Shown here: one piece after another, positions 1 through 7,890 of the stretch
How positions within the stretch are numbered: the stretch's first letter is position 1
Layout of the letters: the number at the start of each line of letters is the position of its first letter
Assembly (NCBI GenBank): GCA_012519155.1
Contig: JAAYQS010000175.1
Span: 1 to 40,034, forward strand
Reading direction: 5' to 3'
Origin: Clostridiales bacterium
GTDB lineage: Bacteria > Bacillota > Clostridia > Clostridiales > Clostridiaceae
DNA: 40,034 bases
Translations under genes and position numbers: made by a program
The notes under the pieces: model-generated
Told to the model about the DNA's origin: nothing
The model's input: the letters and a program-made list of their open reading frames with translations, nothing else
Database searches by the model: none

Positions 1-34
1 TAATACTCAATTATAAATATGTTAGGAGAAATAT

Positions 35-958
35 ATGGATTTTATAGCGATAGATTTTGAAACAGCAAATGAAAAAAGAAATAGTCCTTGTTCAATAGGA
101 ATAGTGGTTGTAAAGGGTGGCAAAGTAATAGAAAAAATTTATCACCTTATTAAGCCTAAGGAAATGCGATTTACGCCTATAAATATAGGGATTCATGGCA
201 TAAGACCTGCTATGGTAAAGGATGAATTAGAGTTTGATAAGGTTTGGGAAAAAATCAAAAGGTATTTTGATAATACCCTTGTTATAGCACATAATGCATC
301 ATTTGATATTTCAGTACTTAGAAATACTTTAAGCACTTATAATATAGAAATGCCATCTTTTTCATACATATGTACAATGAAGCTTTCACGCAATTTTTAT
401 AAAAATCTTGATAATGCAAGGCTTAATACAGTTAATAAATTATTAGGATATAAGTTTAATCATCATGATGCCTTGGCAGATGCACTAGCTTGCGGTAATA
501 TACTTATTAATATTTCAAAGGAATTAAATACTACTGACATAAATGAAATTTCAAAACTTGTAGGTGTAACAATAGGAAACGTAAATAATCAAGGATATAA
601 ACCTTCATCATCAAAGGGTAGAATATATAAAACCTCTAATAAGATTTTTAAGAATAATGCAGAAGATTCTTACAAAATCAATGGAAGTGCATTTAAGGAT
701 GAAGTAGTGGTATTTACAGGAAAGCTTTCTTGTATGTCAAGAGATGAAGCAATAATGATGGTTAGAAAAGCAAGTGGCATTGTAGGAAGTTCAGTAACTA
801 AAAAGACCACTATTCTTGTAACTAACATGAAAGGGTTAAATCTTGACTTAAATGAAATGAGCACAAAGCTAAGGCGTACAACTATTCTTAATGAAAGAGG
901 ACAAAATATAAAGTTAATAAATGAAGACGAATTTTTACAAAAAATAAGATTACCATAA
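35..958 (+). CDS. DEDDh 3'-5' exonuclease with C-terminal BRCT domain (DNA polymerase III epsilon-like)
   Basis: Predicted 307-residue cytoplasmic exonuclease of the DnaQ/epsilon family, removing nucleotides from 3' ends in DNA repair or proofreading. The three exonuclease motifs are visible: Exo I as DFET near residues 7-10, Exo II as HNASFD near residue 87, and Exo III as HHDALADA near residue 142, with the DEDDh histidine. After a linker the last 85 or so residues (from about 222, EVVFTGKL) look like a BRCT domain, a combination also found in NAD-dependent ligases and stand-alone Firmicute exonucleases. The ATG follows a good AGGAG site at 24-28. A hairpin follows the stop, so the gene is probably monocistronic or last in its unit. 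Catalytic residues are intact. Its partner and exact repair pathway cannot be read from sequence. Confidence 0.9.
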   Translation: MDFIAIDFETANEKRNSPCSIGIVVVKGGKVIEKIYHLIKPKEMRFTPINIGIHGIRPAMVKDELEFDKVWEKIKRYFDNTLVIAHNASFDISVLRNTLSTYNIEMPSFSYICTMKLSRNFYKNLDNARLNTVNKLLGYKFNHHDALADALACGNILINISKELNTTDINEISKLVGVTIGNVNNQGYKPSSSKGRIYKTSNKIFKNNAEDSYKINGSAFKDEVVVFTGKLSCMSRDEAIMMVRKASGIVGSSVTKKTTILVTNMKGLNLDLNEMSTKLRRTTILNERGQNIKLINEDEFLQKIRLP

Positions 959-960
959 TG

Positions 961-993
961 ATACATCCTTTGTCTATTTGATGAAGGATGTAT
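961..993 (+). terminator. Hairpin after the exonuclease gene, possible terminator
   Basis: A perfect 10-bp stem (961-970 with 984-993) and a 13-nt loop sit 2 nt after the stop codon. The following T content is interrupted (tattatgaca), so termination efficiency may be modest. Confidence 0.55.
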
Positions 994-1027
994 TATTATG
1001 ACAGCTTTTTTGAATATATTATATAAA

Positions 1028-1039
1028 ATTGTGCACAAT
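1028..1039. promoter_or_regulatory. 12-bp perfect palindrome upstream of the transporter gene
   Basis: ATTGTGCACAAT is a perfect 12-bp palindrome about 40 nt before the transporter start. A TATTAT box at 1052-1057 lies just downstream. The palindrome could be an operator. A partial copy (GCACAAT) recurs at 1069-1075, next to the start codon. No specific regulator is assigned. Confidence 0.3.
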
Positions 1040-1077
1040 AATCATAAATAATATTATGAAATAGTGAGGCACAATAT

Positions 1078-2553
1078 ATGAAAAGTAAAAAAATGACATT
1101 AACAGCGCTAATTTTAATGATATTTACTTCTGTTTTTGGTTTTAATAATATATCTAGAGCATTTTATTTAATGGGATATTCAGCAATTCCATGGTACTTA
1201 TTTGGAGCAATTGGATTTTTTATTCCTTATGCATTTATGATGGCAGAATATGGAGCTGCCTTTAAAGAAGAAAAAGGAATATATGCATGGATGGAAAAAT
1301 CCATGAATCCTAAGTTTGCATTTGTTGGAACATTTATGTGGTTTTCTTCTTACATAGTTTGGATGGTTTCTGTATCATCATCAATTTGGATTCCATTATC
1401 TAATTTGATTTTTGGAAGTGATAAAACTAGTGAATGGAGTCTTTTGGGTTTAAATGCTCCTAAAACATTAGCCGTTCTTGGAGCTATGCTTGTTATTGCA
1501 ATTACATACTTATCTATGCAAGGATTAAAGAGTATTTCAAAAATTGCATCTGTTGGTGGATTCTTTGTTACAAGTGCAAATGTAGTGTTAATTGTTGGGG
1601 CATTAACAGTGTTTTTATTAAATGGATTTAAGCCTATGGAAAATATGAGCTTTAGGTCATTCTTTAATTCTCCTAATATCTCATATACCTCATTACTCTC
1701 TATATTTGCATTTCTAGTTTATGCAATATTTGCCTATGGTGGCTTAGAAACTGTAGGTGGTCTTGTTGATAAAACTGAAAATTCACAACATAATTTCCCG
1801 CTAGGAATAAAAATATCTGCATTAGTTATTGCTGTTGGATATTCCATAGGAATTCTAATGGTTGGATTATGTACTAATTGGGATAGTGTTTTAAGTTCCA
1901 AGGATGTGGGTATGGCAAATGTATCTTATGTTGTCATAAGGAATTTAGGAGTACAGCTTGGAAATGTATTTGGAGCATCAAATGAAGTTTCGCTTATTAT
2001 TGGAACATGGTTTGCAAGGTACATTGGACTAGCAATGTTTTTAGCTTTAATTGGAGCATTTTTTACTTTAATATATTCGCCACTTAAGCAATTAATAGAA
2101 GGAACACCAAAGGAAATATGGCCAGATAAATTAACAGTGACTAATGAAAATGAAATGCCTGTTTATGCTATGTGGATACAGTGTGTATTAGTTGTTCTTA
2201 TAATTATTGTTGCTTCATTTGGTGGAGATACTGCAGCGGTTTTTTTGGATTATTTAATTTTGATGAGTAATGTAGCAATGACTATTCCTACTGTGTTCTT
2301 AGCAACTTCTTTTATATTTTTTAAGAAAAACGATTTAATACATAAGCCTTTTATAATCTTTAAAAATAAAACCTTTGCTTATTTTTGTGCAGCTGTAGTA
2401 ATTTTTACAGTTAGCTTTGCTAATATATTTACTATAGTTCAGCCAATTTTAGAAAGTAAAGATTATATATCTGCATTATTTCAGATAGCAGGTCCAATAG
2501 GGTTTAGCATTATTGCATTATTGTTATTTAGAAATTATGAAAAAAGAGCTTAA
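1078..2553 (+). CDS. yjeM: YjeM-family amino acid permease (APC superfamily)
   Basis: Polytopic inner-membrane transporter of 491 residues in the amino acid-polyamine-organocation superfamily. The N-terminal LILMIFTSVFGFNN segment, the MGYSAIPWYLFGA and MMAEYGAAFKEEKGIYAW segments, VGGLVDKTEN and the GAFFTLIYSPLKQLIEGTPK region resemble E. coli YjeM closely along the whole length. About 12 hydrophobic segments can be traced. YjeM is related to glutamate/GABA antiporters such as GadC, but its substrate is not established, so the cargo remains open. The ATG is preceded by AGTGAGG at 1063-1069. The next open reading frame starts 9 nt after the stop in the same frame and is a TetR remnant. A local transcriptional regulator may therefore once have controlled this gene. 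That link is inference. Confidence 0.85.
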   Translation: MKSKKMTLTALILMIFTSVFGFNNISRAFYLMGYSAIPWYLFGAIGFFIPYAFMMAEYGAAFKEEKGIYAWMEKSMNPKFAFVGTFMWFSSYIVWMVSVSSSIWIPLSNLIFGSDKTSEWSLLGLNAPKTLAVLGAMLVIAITYLSMQGLKSISKIASVGGFFVTSANVVLIVGALTVFLLNGFKPMENMSFRSFFNSPNISYTSLLSIFAFLVYAIFAYGGLETVGGLVDKTENSQHNFPLGIKISALVIAVGYSIGILMVGLCTNWDSVLSSKDVGMANVSYVVIRNLGVQLGNVFGASNEVSLIIGTWFARYIGLAMFLALIGAFFTLIYSPLKQLIEGTPKEIWPDKLTVTNENEMPVYAMWIQCVLVVLIIIVASFGGDTAAVFLDYLILMSNVAMTIPTVFLATSFIFFKKNDLIHKPFIIFKNKTFAYFCAAVVIFTVSFANIFTIVQPILESKDYISALFQIAGPIGFSIIALLLFRNYEKRA

Positions 2554-2562
2554 TATATTTTT

Positions 2563-2922
2563 GTGGATTATAGTAGATGTGAAAAAGATAATTTTGTAAA
2601 TATGTGCATGTCTATGTTTAAATTTCAAACAGAGGATGAATGGGTAGTAAAGTTTAGGCAGATGCTTATTATAGAACAATTTAAAAATCCAGAAATAAGT
2701 AAAATTTATAAAGAATTATTTATTGATATGCCAATTAATAATCAAGCAAAAGTATTTGAAAATCTTATGGAAGCTAATATTATAAAAAGAAATAATGCAG
2801 TTGTTATGGCAATGGAATTATATTCACCATTTTTTATGTTACATACAGTAAGAGATAAGTATAATTATGAAAAATTATTAAAAGAACATACAAAAAATTT
2901 TATGAAAATATATTTAAATTAA
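2563..2922 (+). pseudogene. TetR-family regulator remnant (ligand-binding half only)
   Basis: The 119 residues, opening with GTG at 2563, match the C-terminal half of Firmicute TetR/AcrR regulators: the stretch FRQMLIIEQFKNPEISKIYK and the later NLMEANIIKRNNAVVMAMEL segment are typical of that domain. The N-terminal 70-80 residues carrying the helix-turn-helix are absent. There is no room for them, because the transporter stop lies only 9 nt upstream. No Shine-Dalgarno sequence precedes the GTG, and the frame is open straight back to the transporter stop codon. I read it as a decayed regulator. It could be translated weakly as a ligand-binding domain without DNA binding, for example as a dimerisation inhibitor of a paralogue, but nothing here shows that. 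The next gene follows after 25 nt with its own good ribosome site. Confidence 0.65.
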
Positions 2923-2947
2923 TTTATATTAGAAAGGGGTAATTATT

Positions 2948-4021
2948 ATGGGTAAACTACTGATTTCAAAAAAATTTATAAGAAAGAATAAACAATTAAA
3001 GAAAATTCAAAAAGATTATTTAAAAGCAAATAAAAAGATAAAATTAAAATATCCAAAAGCAAAGCTTGGTAAAGTTTTAGAAAATTATGATGAAAGGTTC
3101 ATTGATTGTTCCACTAAAGATGATAAAGAAATTTCGTTTGATATAAATAAATATTCATCTGCACAAATATTAGATAAAATTTCATCAAAAGATATAAGAG
3201 GTCTTAGTGGTTCTGGATTCCCAGAAATTAATAAAATAAAAAGTGTATTAGAATCTAATGCAAATGAAAAATACCTAATTGTAAATGCAGTAGCTTGTGA
3301 TCCAGGTTTATTGCATGATAGCTATATTTTAAAAAATCTTATTAAAGAAGTAAAAGAAGGAATTGAAGTTTTACAAAAGTGCATTAATTTTAATAATGTA
3401 ATAATTGCATCAAAAGAAAATATACCTTCAAAATATCCTATGGGGGCAGAAAAAATATTAATAAAATATCTTTTAGGAATAGATATAGGTAAAGATGAAG
3501 TACCAGCAGATAAAGGCATACTTGTTATGAACATTCAAACAGTATATTCAATTTATGAAGCATTTTATAAGGAAAAAAGTAATAAAACTAGATATATAAC
3601 TGTAGGTAATTTAAATAATGGAATGGGTGAAGTTGCTAAAGTAGAAATTGGACAAACTGTAGGTGAAATATTATCAAAAACTAATATTTCATATGAAAGC
3701 TCTGAAAAAATATATATAGGAATGGGTGCTATGGAATCGCATGATGCATCACTAAATACAAAAATATCATTAGAAGATAATTTTATTGCTTTTGGAGAGG
3801 CAGCTATATTTAATGATGATGAAAAATGCAAAGGATGTGGTGGATGCACTAGAAAATGCCCTATGGGTGTTGATGTACATGAAATAATAAAGGCTATTGA
3901 TAGTGGAAATGCAGAAGATTTAAAAAGATATAGTATAGATAATTGTATTATGTGTGGTACATGTTCTTATTTTTGCAGAGCATCTAAAAACACAATGAGG
4001 ATAATCCAAAGTGTAGGATAA
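2948..4021 (+). CDS. Orphan RnfC/NuoF-like protein with two 4Fe-4S clusters
   Basis: Predicted soluble electron-transfer protein of 357 residues. A Lys-rich N-terminus is followed by a region like the flavin/NADH-binding fold of RnfC and complex I 51-kDa subunits (GLSGSGFPEINKIK near residue 90; VNAVACDPGLLHDS replaces the usual VNGAECEP). Next comes an SLBB-like segment (ITVGNLNNGMGEVAKVEIG). Two ferredoxin motifs follow: CKGCGGCTRKCP near residue 296 and CIMCGTCSYFC near 335, each with four cysteines. It is shorter than RnfC (about 440 residues) and no other rnf gene is nearby, so it is not a normal Rnf complex subunit. It may be a stand-alone NADH- or flavin-linked ferredoxin oxidoreductase. 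The altered ECEP motif makes cofactor binding uncertain. AGAAAGGGG at 2932-2940 provides a ribosome site. Confidence 0.75.
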   Translation: MGKLLISKKFIRKNKQLKKIQKDYLKANKKIKLKYPKAKLGKVLENYDERFIDCSTKDDKEISFDINKYSSAQILDKISSKDIRGLSGSGFPEINKIKSVLESNANEKYLIVNAVACDPGLLHDSYILKNLIKEVKEGIEVLQKCINFNNVIIASKENIPSKYPMGAEKILIKYLLGIDIGKDEVPADKGILVMNIQTVYSIYEAFYKEKSNKTRYITVGNLNNGMGEVAKVEIGQTVGEILSKTNISYESSEKIYIGMGAMESHDASLNTKISLEDNFIAFGEAAIFNDDEKCKGCGGCTRKCPMGVDVHEIIKAIDSGNAEDLKRYSIDNCIMCGTCSYFCRASKNTMRIIQSVG

Positions 4022-4102
4022 ATTTGTTGAATTTAGTTCATATAGTAGAAAGGGAATTAAAAAATATAATGACGGTTAAAACATTTCATATGAAAGATTA
4101 AG

Positions 4103-4138
4103 ATGTATTGCTATTTGCATGTGTAAATAGCAATACAT
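4103..4138. terminator. Bidirectional intrinsic terminator
   Basis: A perfect 14-bp stem (4103-4116 with 4125-4138) with an 8-nt loop lies between two convergent genes. It is flanked by a short T-run on the plus side, and it serves both the iron-sulfur protein gene and the opposite small membrane protein gene. Confidence 0.85.
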
Positions 4139-4156
4139 TTTGTTATATTGGCAATA

Positions 4157-4492
4157 TTAAAGAATGTTAGCTATCATCATAGCACCAATTATATGATTTA
4201 TTACAGAAATAATTAATGCAATAATAGAAAGAACTATTCCTGCAGTATTGTACTTATTATATGGATTTTTTTTACCTTTTATTGATATTACTAAGGCAGC
4301 TATTCCAAAGCCATAACCAGCTAGTGGTATAAGTATACCTAAAAATGCCAATATTCCAAAAATTAAAGGTTTTGGATCTGCTGATTGTGGAACATTGTAA
4401 GTATAATTATTGTTGTTCATACCATTGTTATATCCATTATTTTGATTAAATTGATTATTATAGTTTGTATTATTGTATTGGTTATTATCCAT
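4157..4492 (-). CDS. Small DUF4190-like membrane protein with Asn-rich N-terminus
   Basis: Protein of 111 residues. The first 35 residues are rich in Asn, Tyr and Gln (low complexity). Then come two hydrophobic hairpin segments (LIFGILAFLGILIPLAGYGF and AGIVLSIIALIISVINHIIG) separated by a basic turn (KGKKNPYNKYN), the pattern of DUF4190 proteins. Function is unknown. Two in-frame ATGs are available. AGGAGG at 4500-4505 on the minus strand is only 1 nt from the outer ATG (4498) but 7 nt from the inner one (4492), so the inner ATG is chosen. The Asn/Tyr-rich composition resembles the linker of the zinc-ribbon/TM2 protein at 31284. Both look like membrane proteins with a disordered cytoplasmic tail. 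Confidence 0.75.
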   Translation of the reverse strand: MDNNQYNNTNYNNQFNQNNGYNNGMNNNNYTYNVPQSADPKPLIFGILAFLGILIPLAGYGFGIAALVISIKGKKNPYNKYNTAGIVLSIIALIISVINHIIGAMMIANIL

Positions 4493-4580
4493 TTTCATTC
4501 CTCCTATGAGTGTATTACCTTATTAGTGAATTGTATACTAAAAAATACAATATGAAAATACTTATTTTAATTATATTTTA

Positions 4581-4610
4581 GAATAAAGTATATAGAAACA
4601 GTACATAATA
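4581..4610 (+). promoter_or_regulatory. Sigma-G-like promoter of cwlD
   Basis: GAATA at 4581-4585, an 18-nt spacer and CATAATA at 4604-4610 fit the forespore sigma-G pattern (GMATR, 17-18 nt, CATNMTA). Expected transcription start is near 4617, which leaves enough leader for the ATG at 4642 but not for the one at 4627. Forespore expression is known for cwlD of Bacillus. The match here is by eye. Confidence 0.45.
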
Positions 4611-4641
4611 TTCATGACTAATTTTTATGGATGTGATAGAT

Positions 4642-5334
4642 ATGTTATTAAGAAAGCGGAATAATATAAGGAGTTTTTTTATTGTAAAAATATTATTGTT
4701 TATAAGTTTATTTATTATATTAGGTATAAATATAACTTTTGCATGTGAAAATGACAATTCAACTAAACAAACAATTTTAATAGATCCAGGTCATGGTGGT
4801 TCAGATGGTGGTGCAAAATCTAAATCTGGCACAAATGAAAAAGAAATTAATTTAAGTATAAGTCTTAAACTCAAAAACAAGCTTCAAGATGAAGGATATA
4901 AGGTATATATGACTCGTGAAGATGACACTGAATTAAAACCTAATAAAAAAGCAGACTTAGAAGCACGATGCAATATGAAAAAGGAAACTAAATGTGATGC
5001 ATTTATATCTATTCATCAAAATAAATTTCAAAATACTAAGTGTTTTGGTGCTCAAGCATGGTATTCAGATTATAAAGATAGTGAAAGATTTGCTTTGTGT
5101 ATTCAAAATTCTTTAAAAGATGTTATTGATAATGGCAACAAAAGAGTGCCTAAAGCTGCTAAAAAGCAATATAAAATTTTAAGAGATGGTTATGAAGCAC
5201 CTGCAATTATACTTGAATGTGGCTTTATATCTAATTATAATGAGGAACAAAAATTAAAAGATGATGACTATCAAGACAAAATTGTTCAAGGTATAGTTAA
5301 TGGAATTAATGAATATTTTGGCTTTGAAATATAG
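4642..5334 (+). CDS. cwlD: CwlD-type N-acetylmuramoyl-L-alanine amidase (Amidase_3)
   Basis: Zinc amidase of about 230 residues, anchored by one N-terminal membrane segment (FIVKILLFISLFIILGINIT). It cleaves the peptide side chain from N-acetylmuramic acid. CwlD is needed to make the muramic-delta-lactam of the spore cortex that germination enzymes recognise. Visible family features are IDPGHGGSDGG (first zinc His), NEKEINLS (zinc Glu), FISIHQN (second zinc His) and IILECGFISN (catalytic Glu). Length agrees with Bacillus CwlD (about 237). The start at 4642 is preferred over ATG 4627: GGATGTGAT at 4629-4637 matches the 16S-complementary GGAGGTGAT in 8 of 9 positions and ends 4 nt before it, and the putative sigma-G start site is about 4617. 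The gene stands alone between a divergent small gene and the fumarase operon. A vegetative amidase is possible but less likely. Confidence 0.85.
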   Translation: MLLRKRNNIRSFFIVKILLFISLFIILGINITFACENDNSTKQTILIDPGHGGSDGGAKSKSGTNEKEINLSISLKLKNKLQDEGYKVYMTREDDTELKPNKKADLEARCNMKKETKCDAFISIHQNKFQNTKCFGAQAWYSDYKDSERFALCIQNSLKDVIDNGNKRVPKAAKKQYKILRDGYEAPAIILECGFISNYNEEQKLKDDDYQDKIVQGIVNGINEYFGFEI

Positions 5335-5392
5335 TTTTATTTTAAAAATGGGTTTAATTAGTATTTTACTAAAACAAAGTTATAACTACAAA

Positions 5393-5414
5393 GGTGGGGC
5401 TTTTAGTACCCACC
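5393..5414. repeat. GGTGGG/CCCACC hairpin in the cwlD-fumarase gap
   Basis: A 6-bp GC-rich stem (5393-5398 with 5409-5414) with a 10-nt loop stands out in very AT-rich surroundings 59 nt after cwlD. There is no T-run after it, so it is a poor terminator. It may be a scattered intergenic repeat or the end of a palindrome-bearing element. Confidence 0.4.
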
Positions 5415-5502
5415 AATATGATAAGGCAATAGTGTATAAGATTACATTGAGTAATTAAGCCAAATATGAGAATAAATTACTTAACAAAAAAGTATGATAA
5501 AA

Positions 5503-5544
5503 TTTACAATTTTACTTGTAAAAATTACTTAAAAATTTTAAACT
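5503..5544 (+). promoter_or_regulatory. Possible promoter with overlapping palindrome before fumarase genes
   Basis: TTGTAA (5516-5521), 17 nt, TAAACT (5539-5544) is a weak sigma-A match. An inverted repeat TTTACAA (5503-5509) / TTGTAAA (5516-5522) overlaps the -35 box, an operator-like arrangement. The leader to the GTG start is about 45 nt. Confidence 0.3.
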
Positions 5545-5596
5545 ATAAGTATAGCATAATTAAATATGCTTAACATAATACTTGGAGGTTTTTTAA

Positions 5597-6439
5597 GTGA
5601 GAGAAATACAAGTAAAAGAAATTGAAAATGCAGTTAGGGATTTATGCATTGAAGCTAATTATTACATTGGAAACGATATAAAAGAGGCTCTTAAAAAATC
5701 AAAGGAAGAAGAACCTTATAAAATAGCAGAAGATGTTTTAGATAAAATATTACTAAATGATGAAATTGCCGAGAAAGAGAAGATGCCAATGTGTCAAGAC
5801 ACAGGAATGGCTTGTGTATTTTTAGAAATAGGTCAAGATGTGCATATAACAGGTGGCCTTTTAGAAGATGCAATTAATGAAGGTGTTAGAAGGGGATATA
5901 CAGAAGGTTATTTAAGAAAATCAGTTGTTAAGGATCCAATAGATAGAGTAAATACAAAAGATAATACACCAGCTATTATTTATTATGATATAGTTGCAGG
6001 AGATAGAGTAAAAATTACATTAGCACCTAAGGGATTTGGCTCAGAAAATATGAGTAGAATAGGAATGCTTAAACCAGCAGATGGACTTGAAGGAGTTAAA
6101 AAATTTATAATTGAAACAGTAAAGCTTGCAGGACCTAATCCATGTCCACCAATGGTAGTGGGAGTAGGAATAGGAGGTACTTTTGATAAAGCAGCATATT
6201 TAGCTAAGAAGGCGCTTCTTAGACCTATTAATACAAGCAACAAACAAGAATTTTATAAAAATCTTGAAGAAGAATTATTGCAAAAAATAAATGAACTTGG
6301 AATAGGACCACAAGGATTTGGTGGTAAAACTACTGCCCTTGGATTAAATATTGAAACTTATCCTACACACATTGCAGGATTGCCAGTTGCTGTTAATATT
6401 AATTGCCATGCAACTAGACATAAGGGAAGAATATTATAG
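5597..6439 (+). CDS. fumA: Class I fumarate hydratase, alpha subunit
   Basis: Alpha (N-terminal) subunit, 280 residues, of the oxygen-sensitive two-subunit 4Fe-4S hydro-lyase that interconverts fumarate and L-malate. The three cluster cysteines are seen in [13 protein letters not shown] (near residue 62), [11 protein letters not shown] (near 184) and [12 protein letters not shown] near the C-terminus. [12 protein letters not shown] is also typical. The GTG start is fixed by GGAGG at 5584-5588, 8 nt upstream. The beta subunit gene follows after 11 nt. L(+)-tartrate dehydratase (TtdAB) has the same architecture and cannot be excluded from sequence alone. Fumarase is the default for a clostridium without a neighbouring tartrate transporter. 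It supplies part of the incomplete, reductive branch of the TCA cycle. Confidence 0.85.
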   Translation: MREIQVKEIENAVRDLCIEANYYIGNDIKEALKKSKEEEPYKIAEDVLDKILLNDEIAEKEKMPMCQDTGMACVFLEIGQDVHITGGLLEDAINEGVRRGYTEGYLRKSVVKDPIDRVNTKDNTPAIIYYDIVAGDRVKITLAPKGFGSENMSRIGMLKPADGLEGVKKFIIETVKLAGPNPCPPMVVGVGIGGTFDKAAYLAKKALLRPINTSNKQEFYKNLEEELLQKINELGIGPQGFGGKTTALGLNIETYPTHIAGLPVAVNINCHATRHKGRIL

Positions 6440-6450
6440 GGGGTATACTT

Positions 6451-7008
6451 ATGGAAATTAAACTTACAACACCTTTAACAGAAGATAAAGTTAAAAAATT
6501 AAAATCTGGTGATACTGTGTTATTATCAGGAGTTTTATATACAGGAAGAGATGCTGCACATAAAAGATTAATAGAACTTTTAGATAAAAATGAAAAATTA
6601 CCACTAGAAATAAAAGATCAAGTTATATATTATGTAGGCCCAAGTCCAGCAAAACCAGGACAAGTAATAGGTTCAGCAGGGCCAACTACTAGTTATAGAA
6701 TGGATCCATATGCTCCTAGACTTTTAGATTTAGGCTTAAAGGGAATGATAGGAAAAGGTGCAAGAAATCAAGAAGTAATTGATGCAATTGTAAGAAATAA
6801 AGCAATATACTTTGGAGCAATTGGCGGTGCAGCAGCCCTAATAGGCAAAAGTATAGTGAAATCAGAAGTTATTGCATATGAAGATTTAGGAGCAGAAGCT
6901 ATAAGAAGAATTGAAGTTTGTGATATGCCATTAGTTGTTATTATAGATTCTAATGGTAATAATTTATACGAAACAGGTAAAAAAGATTATTTAGAAAATT
7001 ATAAATAG
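6451..7008 (+). CDS. fumB: Class I fumarate hydratase, beta subunit
   Basis: Beta (C-terminal) subunit of the class I fumarase, 185 residues, partner of the preceding gene. Recognisable segments are LKSGDTVLLSGVLYTGRDAA near the start, YYVGPSPAKPGQVIGSAGPT in the middle and GAIGGAAALIGKSI near residue 130, all usual for this family. The ATG lies downstream of GGGGG at 6439-6443, which overlaps the end of the alpha subunit stop codon, so the two chains are probably translated in step. A TPR gene follows after 16 nt with its own site and may be co-transcribed. As for the alpha subunit, tartrate dehydratase is the main alternative. Confidence 0.85.
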   Translation: MEIKLTTPLTEDKVKKLKSGDTVLLSGVLYTGRDAAHKRLIELLDKNEKLPLEIKDQVIYYVGPSPAKPGQVIGSAGPTTSYRMDPYAPRLLDLGLKGMIGKGARNQEVIDAIVRNKAIYFGAIGGAAALIGKSIVKSEVIAYEDLGAEAIRRIEVCDMPLVVIIDSNGNNLYETGKKDYLENYK

Positions 7009-7024
7009 AGAGGTTTTTTAAGTT

Positions 7025-7735
7025 ATGAGAATTAAACTTCCAGGGTCACCTAAGGTTAAAACTTTTATTTTAGCAATATTAGTGGTGATTGCAGTATTAG
7101 TAATAGGTAAAACTGCCATTGACAATAAAAAGGCAGCAGATTTAAAAGCACAAGAGGAGCAGCAGGAACAAGAAAGAATTGCAAAAGAAGAGGAAGAAGC
7201 AAGAATAGCTGAAGAAGAAAGACAAAAGAAACAAAGAGAAGAAGAACTTTATAATAATGCATATAATTTATTTCATAGTGGTCAGTATGATGAAGCCATT
7301 AAGGCCACTGATGATTTAATAAATGAATTTAGTGATAGTTATAAGGGATATACATTAAAAGGAATATCAGAAGGTTATGCTGGTAATTTTGATGCTGGCA
7401 TGGCAGATATTGACAAGGCGCTTGGAATAAAGGCTGATTATGGATATGGAAGATTCAATAAGGCACTATTATATGAATTAAATGAAAAATTTGATGAAGC
7501 TTTACAATGGTATGATAAGGCACTTGAAGTTGAAAAATATATGTGGAGTTATTATGGAAAAGCATCTATTTATGGTAGAAAAGGAGCTGTAGATGATGCT
7601 GTAAATAACTTAAATCTTGCCCTTTCAGCTGCACCAACTGATGCAGATAAAAATGCTTTAAAGGAAAATGCAAGAAATGAGCAGGATTTTGATCCTATAA
7701 GTGGAGATAAAAAATTTCAAGATGTTATAAAGTAA
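7025..7735 (+). CDS. Membrane-anchored coiled-coil/TPR protein
   Basis: Protein of 236 residues. One membrane segment near residues 13-28 (TFILAILVVIAVLVIG) follows a short basic N-terminus. A charged Glu/Lys/Gln-rich helix (about 36-75) should form a coiled coil. Three or four tetratricopeptide-like repeats cover about 75-215 (for example HSGQYDEAIKATDDLI and NEKFDEALQWYDKALEVE). Such proteins act as docking platforms at the membrane. No enzyme domain is present and no specific partner can be named. It follows the fumarase genes by 16 nt with GAGAGG at 7007-7012, so it is probably in that transcription unit, though a functional link is not evident. A second membrane TPR protein, with another layout, lies at 14392. 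An intrinsic terminator follows at 7819. Confidence 0.75.
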   Translation: MRIKLPGSPKVKTFILAILVVIAVLVIGKTAIDNKKAADLKAQEEQQEQERIAKEEEEARIAEEERQKKQREEELYNNAYNLFHSGQYDEAIKATDDLINEFSDSYKGYTLKGISEGYAGNFDAGMADIDKALGIKADYGYGRFNKALLYELNEKFDEALQWYDKALEVEKYMWSYYGKASIYGRKGAVDDAVNNLNLALSAAPTDADKNALKENARNEQDFDPISGDKKFQDVIK

Positions 7736-7818
7736 TATATACATGAAAAATACATTTTATTGCACTAATATTCGTAGTAATAATTATGTCTATTAATGTA
7801 GCAAAAAATTATTTATAA

Positions 7819-7862
7819 GGCTATTTCAAAATTAGTAATTTATTTTGAAATAGCCTATTTTT
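7819..7862 (+). terminator. Intrinsic terminator
   Basis: A perfect 14-bp stem (7819-7832 with 7842-7855) with a 9-nt loop is followed by a T-rich tail. It ends the fumarase-TPR unit only 29 nt before the next gene. Confidence 0.85.
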
Positions 7863-7890
7863 ATTATTAGCAAAAGAGAGGTAGATTTGT

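Noticed and set aside
7744..7817. Possible small hydrophobic peptide after the TPR gene
   Set aside because: Only with one A removed does ATG 7744 give a 24-residue hydrophobic peptide. There is no ribosome site, so I do not list it as a gene.
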